Shown here: piece by piece, positions 57,927-64,000 of the stretch
Position numbering within the stretch: the stretch's first letter is position 1
Layout of the letters: every line of letters starts with the position of its first letter
Source of the DNA: Verrucomicrobiia bacterium
Lineage (GTDB): Bacteria; Verrucomicrobiota; Verrucomicrobiia; Limisphaerales; JADLHS01
Direction of reading: 5' to 3'
Length of the DNA: 64,000 bases
Assembly: GCA_026125285.1 (NCBI GenBank)
Contig: JAHCLO010000021.1
Location: 1 to 64,000 of the forward strand
Program-made: the position numbers and the translations under genes
Notes under the pieces: model-generated
The model's input: the letters and a program-made list of their open reading frames with translations, nothing else
Told to the model about the DNA's origin: nothing
Databases searched by the model: none

Positions 57927-60900
57927 ATGAGTCACTTCAACATTTCCAGCACCGAGGAATGGGTCACCCCCGGTGCCGCCTTGAATGCAGTCCAGTCAAC
58001 CGTTGCGGAGAAGCGAAGGCTGCTTCGCCAAAACCGATCTTCCCGGCGAACTCAACTTCGATGGCTGACCGTGACGTTGCTTCTGTTTCCCAGCAGCTTC
58101 TTTGGCCAAACCTTTACCGCCACGGACCTTCCCATTCCCGTTGCCAGCAGCGGCATGGCCCACTGGGGCGATTACGACGGCGATGGCGATTACGATTTTG
58201 TCATTACAGGCCAACCGGAGTTGCGCGTGTATCGGAACGACGGAGGCGACGCGTTCACCAGTCAAGGACTGTTGGTCGCGCTCAGTCAAAGCCCTGGGGC
58301 GGTCTGGGGCGATTGGGACAACGACAACGATCTCGACCTGGTCGTTGGCGGGGCGGACACCGGTGGTGTGCCCGTGCTGGGCGAGTATTCGCTGACGCGG
58401 CTTTACCGCAACGACGGCGCGAGCGGTTTCACGTTAGTGGGCGAAGGCATCCCGTTCGCCGGCCTGCCGACCTTGACGGACTTTGACAATGATGGCGATT
58501 TGGATCTGATGATTGCGCGCGGCCCGACGATGATGCCGGGCGGACAGTCAGACATTAACTCCGTCCGCTTCTATTCCAACGAGGGAAATGGCAATTTCAA
58601 ACTCCAGTTCGAATTGCCCATGCCAAACAACACCATCGCGGTGCGGGCGATGGACTTGAACGGCGACGGATGGACTGACCTGGCGCAATTCAAGTTGCTC
58701 GATGGCGAAATGCTGTTCACCGCGCGACTTAACTTGGGCAATTGCCAATTCACCTCGAACTCGTGGGTCTTAAGCCCGTTGGGACCTGGGTTCCCGCTGT
58801 TTGGCGATCTGGACAATGACGGAGACGAGGACTTCGGCGTGCTGGCGTACGGCAACGGTCCACTGCCGAGCTACTCCGGCTGGCTGCGCAACGATGGGAG
58901 CACCAACACGCTGCTGCCAGGCATCGAGTTCCCGCTCGCCAATCTCACTTGCTCCCTGGCGGATTACGACAACGATGGCCGGCTCGACGTCGCAGCGACC
59001 GGTGGCACGTCGGGATATGACAATGTCTTCCAGCTTTTTCACAACAACGGCGGTTTCTCATTCACCACGAACACACCGAACATTGAAGGGACGCAATACG
59101 CCGTGATGGCGTGGGGCGATGCCGATGGCGATGGCGATCTGGACCTGTTGCTGTCCGGCATCCCCAACCCGCCGTATCCGGGCAATCCGTTCATCCGTCT
59201 CTATCGCAACGACACGCCCGTCACCAATGCTCAGCCGCAGACGCCCACGAACCTCATCGCGACTGTGAGTGGGAGCAGCGTCCAACTCAGTTGGGCGGCG
59301 GTGACGGACGCGAATCAATCCGGCGGTCTGAGCTACAACGTGCGCGTGGGTCGCGCAGGCCAGGGCGTGGATGTCATCACGCCCGCGGCGAATCTCGTCA
59401 CCGGCAAACTCCTGCTCCCGCAAGTGGGCAACGCCGGCCATGGCCTTTTTCGTGTGCTGACCAATCTACTGGCCGGCACGTATTATTGGAGTGTGCAGGC
59501 GGTGGACAATGCCTTTGCGGCATCAGCTTTCGCGGTCGAAGGCAGTTTCGAAATTGCCCCTGGCCTGCCGCGCGTGGGCGAACCGGCGGCCTCGGATTTG
59601 CGTTTTCCACACGCGACCCTGACCGCCTCGGCGATTCCCAACGGCGCCCCTGCATCCGTGTGGTTCGAGTACGGACTCTCGACCAACTACGATCAGGCCA
59701 CGCCCGCCACCGCCATCGGCTCGGGCATCGCGCCAGTGGCATTCACCAACGAGATCACTTCGCTGCTGACGGCGACGCAATATCACTTTCGCGCCGTGGC
59801 CTCGAATGTCGTCGGGATCGCCTACAGCTCCGACAAGACTCTATTCATCTCGAACACGCCACCGACGATTTCGAACCTCACCAACCTTGTGGTATTGACC
59901 CCCAATCAAACTTCGCCAGGGTTGAGTTTCAACGTGGGCGATTTGGAGTCACCCGCCGACTTGCTCCAAGTGACCGGTACGGCCCAGAACGCGACCCTGC
60001 TACCCCCATCCGGCATCGCGTTCGGCGGGGCCGGCTCGAATCGCACGGTGCAGTTGACACCCGCGCCCGAACAGCGCGGCATCACGACGGTGACGGTTCG
60101 GGTCACAGATGAACACGGCGGGCAAAGCTCCTCTGGATTGACGTTGCGCGTCGAGGATTTCAGCCCCGTGTGGAGCCTGTTGACCGGGAGCAGCGAATTG
60201 GCCGTCGGTGACATCAACCGCGATGGATTCCTGGATTTCGTGCGTAACGATCGTTGGCTGCAGAACCTCAGCGGCACGAACTGGGCGCAGCCCTCTGGCG
60301 GCAACATTCAGAACCCGATCGCCTCGGGCACGCTGGGCCTGGCCGACGTGGATGACGACGGGGATCTCGACATCGCCGAGTCCGGCTCGATCGCGACCAC
60401 GCGCTTGACATGGATCTGGACCAATGCGCCGCCTCCGGTCGGCCTACCCTGGCTGCGCTCCGCGGCGGTCAGCAACCTACCAGGCTACTTTAGCGCGTCG
60501 CTCACCTGGGCCGATTTCGATCAAGACGGGGACATGGACCTCGTGCTGGCGGGAAGCACCAACACGCCTAACCCGTCCAATTTCAAGACCCGCGTGTGTC
60601 GGAACGACGGCGGGTTGAACTTTACGCCCCTTGCCGACGTGCTCCCCGACCTGGCGGATGCGTCGCTGGCCTGGGCGGACTTTGATCGCGACGGCGCCAT
60701 GGATGTCTGTGTTTCCGGCACGACCAACGGGTCGAGCGGCTATCTCACCGGGGTGTACCGCAACAACGGCGCGGGTCAGTTCACGAGTGTTCCCGCAGGA
60801 CTCCCGGGGATTACCAGGGGCTTGGTGCGGTGGGGCGACGTGGACAACGACGGCTGGCCGGACCTGCTGTTGTGCGGCATCATCCGCGTCGGGAACACCA

Positions 60901-61790
60901 TGACCAACCTGACCAAGCTGTTTCGCAATAACACGGACGGGACGTTCTCCGAATACTCGAGCTTTGCCCCGCTCAATTCACCGCGCGGTTTTCTCGTGGA
61001 CGTGGACAACGATGGCCGGCTGGACGTGCTGCTGGTCGGGACGATGCCGGGCGACATGTTGGCGACTCCGGTTGCGCGGTTTTATCTCAACCGGGGCGAG
61101 GGCCAGTTCCTCGATATTGGTCCGACGTTGCCCAGCGGCAACCCCGCCCCCACCCTGGTTGCCGTGGGCGATTTTGACCGCGATGGACGAGTGGACGTCG
61201 TGCTTGGGTCGCGAGTCTATTTGAACCGTTTCCCCGCGACCAACGTGCCGCCCACCGCGCCAGCCAACCTGAGCGCGACGCCGAACGCGAGCGGTGTCAC
61301 GCTCGCCTGGTCGGCGGCGACTGATGCGAATCAATCCGGCGGCCTGACCTACAACTTGCGCGTCGGCACTGGTCCTGGCTTGGGCAATGTCCTAAGCCCT
61401 TTGGCCGACCCCGCCACCGGCCAGCGATGGGTTCGCGCGCCAGGCAACGCCAGCCAGAGCCTTCAGTGGCGATTACGAAATCTCGCGCCGGGCACTTACT
61501 TTTGGAGCGTGCAGGCGATTGACCACGCCGGGGGCGAATCGCCGTTCGCGCAGGAAGCCACGTTCGACATCCCCGACCTGCGGCCGGTGATTTTGTCTGT
61601 GCGCGCGAGCAACGGGACGGTTTCGTTGAAGCTGCGGTTCGTTTGGGCCGGCAACTATTCTGTGCTGACCTCCACCAACCTCTCAGCCTGGAGCGAACTG
61701 CCACCGTCGGACTATCTGGCGGGCGAAACCAATATCATTCTCCAAACCTCCAGCGAAACCAGCCAGTTCCTCCGCCTGCGCAGAAATTAA
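57927..61790 (+). CDS. Giant secreted FG-GAP/VCBS repeat protein with fibronectin-like domains
   Basis: From ATG 57927 a 1287-residue protein. A hydrophobic signal segment (LRWLTVTLLLFPSSFFGQ) begins about 45 residues in. About fourteen FG-GAP/VCBS-type repeats carry calcium-loop motifs such as GDYDGDGDYDFVITG, DFDNDGDLDLM, DADGDGDLDLLLSG and DFDRDGRVDVVLGS, arranged as two beta-propeller-like blocks. Two fibronectin type III-like domains (each with AVTDANQSGGLSYNVRVG or a close form) lie at about residues 455-570 and 1115-1220, and a cadherin/Ig-like stretch lies between. The C-terminal GNYSVLTSTNLSAW domain is common at the end of Verrucomicrobia surface proteins. It probably binds ligands or cells at the surface. 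Confidence 0.88.
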   Translation: MSHFNISSTEEWVTPGAALNAVQSTVAEKRRLLRQNRSSRRTQLRWLTVTLLLFPSSFFGQTFTATDLPIPVASSGMAHWGDYDGDGDYDFVITGQPELRVYRNDGGDAFTSQGLLVALSQSPGAVWGDWDNDNDLDLVVGGADTGGVPVLGEYSLTRLYRNDGASGFTLVGEGIPFAGLPTLTDFDNDGDLDLMIARGPTMMPGGQSDINSVRFYSNEGNGNFKLQFELPMPNNTIAVRAMDLNGDGWTDLAQFKLLDGEMLFTARLNLGNCQFTSNSWVLSPLGPGFPLFGDLDNDGDEDFGVLAYGNGPLPSYSGWLRNDGSTNTLLPGIEFPLANLTCSLADYDNDGRLDVAATGGTSGYDNVFQLFHNNGGFSFTTNTPNIEGTQYAVMAWGDADGDGDLDLLLSGIPNPPYPGNPFIRLYRNDTPVTNAQPQTPTNLIATVSGSSVQLSWAAVTDANQSGGLSYNVRVGRAGQGVDVITPAANLVTGKLLLPQVGNAGHGLFRVLTNLLAGTYYWSVQAVDNAFAASAFAVEGSFEIAPGLPRVGEPAASDLRFPHATLTASAIPNGAPASVWFEYGLSTNYDQATPATAIGSGIAPVAFTNEITSLLTATQYHFRAVASNVVGIAYSSDKTLFISNTPPTISNLTNLVVLTPNQTSPGLSFNVGDLESPADLLQVTGTAQNATLLPPSGIAFGGAGSNRTVQLTPAPEQRGITTVTVRVTDEHGGQSSSGLTLRVEDFSPVWSLLTGSSELAVGDINRDGFLDFVRNDRWLQNLSGTNWAQPSGGNIQNPIASGTLGLADVDDDGDLDIAESGSIATTRLTWIWTNAPPPVGLPWLRSAAVSNLPGYFSASLTWADFDQDGDMDLVLAGSTNTPNPSNFKTRVCRNDGGLNFTPLADVLPDLADASLAWADFDRDGAMDVCVSGTTNGSSGYLTGVYRNNGAGQFTSVPAGLPGITRGLVRWGDVDNDGWPDLLLCGIIRVGNTMTNLTKLFRNNTDGTFSEYSSFAPLNSPRGFLVDVDNDGRLDVLLVGTMPGDMLATPVARFYLNRGEGQFLDIGPTLPSGNPAPTLVAVGDFDRDGRVDVVLGSRVYLNRFPATNVPPTAPANLSATPNASGVTLAWSAATDANQSGGLTYNLRVGTGPGLGNVLSPLADPATGQRWVRAPGNASQSLQWRLRNLAPGTYFWSVQAIDHAGGESPFAQEATFDIPDLRPVILSVRASNGTVSLKLRFVWAGNYSVLTSTNLSAWSELPPSDYLAGETNIILQTSSETSQFLRLRRN

Positions 61791-61875
61791 CGTCGAATTG
61801 CTTCTGGGGTTCACCCAGCGTCGCGGCACGGTGCAACTCGGGTGGCGCCTTGCTCCGCCGACGGCGGCTCCGGCT

Positions 61876-61982
61876 TTACACCGTATAAGTGCTGCTGGCC
61901 ACCCAGCCGCCGGTGCCGGTCCAATTGGTGTGGAAGAACTCCCCGCGCGGCTAGTCCCCGCGCTCGTAATTGTGTGCGCCGG
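61876..61982 (-). pseudogene. Decayed coding fragment, copy B of a 100-bp repeat
   Basis: The sequence matches 62717-62823 with only a few changes. On the minus strand it would encode the same C-terminal peptide (ending in VASSTYTV and a stop). However, a CAG codon in the copy at 62.7 kb has become TAG here (61951-61953), so it is broken. It lies just past the DUF4926 gene. Confidence 0.85.
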
Positions 61983-62018
61983 AAAGCGGTGCTGAACTCT
62001 TCCAGTGGGTCGCGAAAC

Positions 62019-62264
62019 TCAGACCGCGACCGGTTCAGGAACTTCGCGGAGGACCATCAACCGGTCCGCCGGAATCGGAAGCAATGCGTAAGCACGGCCA
62101 TCGCGCCCGGAAAATTCCACCTCGAAGGCGTTGCCGCCGTACGTCATCACGACTGTGCCGGCTTGGCCACGACGAAGCAGGAGCGGCACCCCCGTTTCAA
62201 AGTGCTTTGCTGGAGTGTCCTCCAGCAGCGCCACCGAGTCATGCAGATGTATTTCGCCGTTCAT
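62019..62264 (-). CDS. DUF4926 domain protein
   Basis: An 81-residue protein from ATG 62264 (a TTG at 62276 is in frame but overlaps the upstream gene). HDSVALLEDTPAKHFETG, then RRGQAGTVVMTYGGNAFEVE and FSGRDGRAYALLPIPADRLM follow the DUF4926 consensus, a small SH3-like barrel fold. It starts 4 bases after the DUF6883 stop on the same strand, and the two families often occur as a pair. A toxin-antitoxin or immunity function is possible but not shown. Confidence 0.82.
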   Translation of the reverse strand: MNGEIHLHDSVALLEDTPAKHFETGVPLLLRRGQAGTVVMTYGGNAFEVEFSGRDGRAYALLPIPADRLMVLREVPEPVAV

Positions 62265-62268
62265 GGTG

Positions 62269-62601
62269 TCAAACAATATAGCAGGTTGTAAGTCTTGGAA
62301 AGGCTTCTCCGTGCCTGAGGATCCACGCGCTCATCACCGTGGCCGTGCCCGCTGCCGTCGTGATGGGAAAACGCAACACAAAGACCTGCCCAAAACTGTT
62401 GTCGCCTCTCAGCTCGAATTGATCGGAAGTAGCGGCCTCCCGAAGCAACGCGGCCTTGAGCACCTCGGAGTTGTCCCGAGACACGCCGAGCACGGAGGCG
62501 AACAGGCGGGCCTTGTGGCGACCGTCCCGATGTGCGGGATTGAGCGGGTAGTCCTCCAGCTTGTTGCCAAGGTCCGCACGCTCGCCGTTCGGCAGTTTCA
62601 T
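62269..62601 (-). CDS. DUF6883 domain protein
   Basis: A 110-residue protein from ATG 62601; the frame extends to a TTG at 62637. MKLPNGERADLGNKLEDYPL, then NPAHRDGRHKARLFASVLG are the typical opening of DUF6883, and the C-terminus has TATVMSAWILRHGEAFPRLT. The fold resembles a small nuclease-like or EndoU-neighbouring domain found at the C-termini of polymorphic toxins and as stand-alone genes beside DUF4926. Activity is not known. The genes lie in a patch framed by two copies of a decayed coding fragment. Confidence 0.75.
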   Translation of the reverse strand: MKLPNGERADLGNKLEDYPLNPAHRDGRHKARLFASVLGVSRDNSEVLKAALLREAATSDQFELRGDNSFGQVFVLRFPITTAAGTATVMSAWILRHGEAFPRLTTCYIV

Positions 62602-62716
62602 CGGCGCGATGAAACCATACCGCTCGGCGGACTGCAACCTCGCCGCCTATCACGACGGACGTAAAGGAAGAGGCCGGACAGCGCCAACGGTCCGGTCCGC
62701 GTGCGATGAATCCGTG

Positions 62717-62872
62717 TTACACCGTATATGTGCTGCTGGCCACCCGGCCGCCGGTGCCGGTCCAATTGGTGTGGAAGAACTCCCCGCGCGGCTGGTCCCC
62801 GCGCTCGTAGGTGTGCGCGCCGGGCCGGAGCAATCGCCAACCTTGGGCCGATTGACTGAACGCCGTTGGCAT
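62717..62872 (-). CDS. Orphan C-terminal coding fragment, copy A of a 100-bp repeat
   Basis: On the minus strand a 51-codon frame from ATG 62872 runs SQSAQGWRLLRPGAHTYERG, then GEFFHTNWTGTGGRV, and ends in STYTV and a stop. An in-frame stop lies about 20 codons upstream, so no larger gene is attached. It looks like the severed 3' end of a secreted or repeat-rich protein gene. A matching but broken copy lies on the other side of the DUF6883/DUF4926 pair. No family recognised. The 315 bases between DUF6883 and the beta-helix gene hold nothing else. Confidence 0.5.
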   Translation of the reverse strand: MPTAFSQSAQGWRLLRPGAHTYERGDQPRGEFFHTNWTGTGGRVASSTYTV

Positions 62873-62952
62873 TCTGTCAGCCGGGCTTTCGTTGCGTCAT
62901 TCGTTGGGAGGCGGATCCGCTCACCTTGTCCGTGTCGTGACCGCCGGGAACG

Positions 62953-64000
62953 TCAGCGCAAGTATTGGGTCAGCCAGGCATCGTCAACCGTGATGGTTTC
63001 TTTTCGACCGTTGCGCTCAAGGACGATGTCTCCCGTGATGTCCTTCACTCCGATTCCGGTCTTGTCACGATGTCTGAGGAACGGACGATCCACGTCGTCT
63101 TTGATCGTGACACCTTTGAAGTGGAGGTTGCCGGCGGGTCGACTTTCCAAACCGAGGCCTTGCACATAGATCGGCGGGAAAAACGCATCGTGGCGGGCAC
63201 TGTCGCGGAGGACTGAGTTTTCCATTTCAATCCGCACTGCATCGTAGGGATTGAACTGCACCGAGAGTCCGGCCATGCCGTCGTTTTCGGACACGAATCG
63301 CGTGATCCGAAGTCGCCCGCCTGGGGGGTCTTGCTGAGTCGAGCACAGGTGAATGGCATGCTGGGTATTGCTACGGGAGACACAACGATCTAGATGGATC
63401 GAGATAGGCTTGGAGGAACCGGTCATGGTTTGCGGACAGATTTGGAAGCCGGTCCCGGCATTATTCTCCGCCACACACCTGCGCAGCACGCAATTGATCA
63501 GAGAATCCGTAGGGCTGTTCGGCTCGAAGTCAATTCCCGCCTGCGGCGCGGTACCGCTCGTGTTGCGCAAACGGCAGTCCTCAATCAACAGGTTTTCCGC
63601 GCTGATCACACTGATGCCCTGGCGATGGTTTTCGTTGCAGTCCACCCGCCGGATCACCACGTCTTGATTAACCTCCCGGTTCCGGGTCGTGCCCAGATAG
63701 ATGCCGTCGCCTCCCGTCTTTTCGACGGTCAAGTCTTGGACCAACACGTTCCGGCAGCCGAGAAACGCCAGGCCATGCCGCCATTCCGATGGTTCATAGG
63801 CCGCCGATTGATAGTCCTGCTTATGCATCCGGATGCGGGCCGATTTGCCGCCGTCTTTCTTCTGGCCGCGAACCACGACGTTTTCGCATTCCTGCCACGT
63901 CAGGAGGCAATCTCCCTTCGAGCGGAAGTCGCCTCTCAGGGCCACCAGTTCCGTTCCCGCCTCGAAGATGATCTCCTGGTCACTCACGCCGCTGAGCGGC
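62953..64000 (-). CDS. Right-handed beta-helix protein (5' end cut by window)
   Basis: The frame is open to the window edge, and the GTG at 63987 is probably internal because it falls within a typical strand (SDQEIIFEAGTELVALRGDF). Over 340 residues carry regular strand repeats such as NVLVQDLTVEKTGGDGIYLG, DVVIRRVDCNENHRQGISVI and NLLIEDCRLRNTSGTAPQAG. These are typical of pectate-lyase-like parallel beta-helix (Beta_helix) proteins. A lyase or glycan-binding role is common, but no catalytic set is obvious. The start and any signal peptide lie beyond 64000. Confidence 0.87.
   Translation of the reverse strand, partial: PLSGVSDQEIIFEAGTELVALRGDFRSKGDCLLTWQECENVVVRGQKKDGGKSARIRMHKQDYQSAAYEPSEWRHGLAFLGCRNVLVQDLTVEKTGGDGIYLGTTRNREVNQDVVIRRVDCNENHRQGISVISAENLLIEDCRLRNTSGTAPQAGIDFEPNSPTDSLINCVLRRCVAENNAGTGFQICPQTMTGSSKPISIHLDRCVSRSNTQHAIHLCSTQQDPPGGRLRITRFVSENDGMAGLSVQFNPYDAVRIEMENSVLRDSARHDAFFPPIYVQGLGLESRPAGNLHFKGVTIKDDVDRPFLRHRDKTGIGVKDITGDIVLERNGRKETITVDDAWLTQYLR

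Noticed and set aside
57142..57930. Short frames (60-136 codons) in the repeat island before the FG-GAP gene
   Set aside because: They are made of the dispersed repeats F, G and H, or have no patterned sequence or ribosome-binding site, so no gene is called.
62561..63169. Plus-strand frame of 202 codons across the DUF6883 to beta-helix region
   Set aside because: It crosses unrelated minus-strand genes and repeat DNA; composition is that of a shadow frame.
1..64000. CRISPR arrays, rRNA or tRNA genes, and classical insertion sequences
   Set aside because: No regularly spaced direct repeats, no rRNA-like stretches and no tRNA clover-leaf were noticed by eye; the only transposase is the RAYT. 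A tRNA or small RNA could still be missed without a covariance-model search.

Overview
The window reads as a chromosomal segment of a GC-rich Verrucomicrobiota bacterium, most likely of the Pedosphaera/Limisphaera type (former subdivision 3). The evidence is indirect. There are several Tat-exported Gfo/Idh/MocA oxidoreductases, DUF1080 and DUF6807 sugar-pathway proteins, a GH172 (DUF2961) protein, an H-X9-DG prepilin-like protein, a DUF1573-cytochrome c fusion, a GldA/F/G-like ABC cluster with a DUF4340 partner, FG-GAP and HAF repeat secreted proteins, and a very high load of dispersed palindromic repeats. No rRNA, tRNA or CRISPR array was seen.

Layout. 1-1.5 kb: end of a Bat (aerotolerance) operon (batD 3' end, batE). 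1.7-5.8 kb: an export-linked sugar-catabolism cluster (DUF1080, DUF6807 lipoprotein, Gfo/Idh) and a small unknown gene. 5.8-9.5 kb: a REP-associated Y1 transposase (RAYT) downstream of aconitase. 9.7-14.6 kb: two more Gfo/Idh proteins divergent from a GH172 protein. 14.9-20.4 kb: a peroxiredoxin, then a type IIG-like restriction-modification gene with two uncharacterised satellite genes (defence locus). 20.4-23.9 kb: a hairpin-rich repeat, a small unknown gene, bcp, pgsA, purE and a carbonic anhydrase. 24.1-29 kb: a HAF/PKD/HYR surface protein, then grpE-dnaJ-rsmE. 29-36.3 kb: a MidA-like methyltransferase divergent from pilT-pilT2-unknown-tlyA-nadK-lacI-gspG-like. 36.3-39.5 kb (minus strand): RsmB-like methyltransferase, DUF5069, GIY-YIG nuclease, and a SAM methyltransferase bracketed by long direct repeats. 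40-47 kb: flavin disulfide reductase, SGNH hydrolase, DUF1573-cytochrome c, DUF418 protein, Nramp-like carrier. 47.5-52.3 kb: ABC ATPase/permease/GldG-like/DUF4340 operon. 52.5-56.9 kb: DUF5009, GNAT, PAP2 and prepilin-like genes. 56.9-57.9 kb: a repeat island. 57.9-61.8 kb: a giant FG-GAP protein. 61.8-63 kb: a small DUF6883/DUF4926 gene pair framed by duplicated, decayed coding fragments. 63-64 kb: a beta-helix protein cut by the window edge.

The most striking signal is that palindromic repeats of at least three families sit IN FRAME inside protein-coding genes: batE, the RAYT itself, the restriction-modification gene (twice) and the flavin reductase. A 7-bp tandem repeat is likewise read through in aconitase. 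Each adds a low-complexity, Arg/Ser-rich or Pro-rich peptide without breaking the frame. A second strong signal is a remnant of a second restriction-modification 3' end, differing from the live copy only at synonymous positions. It implies that specificity and satellite-gene cassettes are exchanged at this locus. These are readings of the sequence; no database search was possible.
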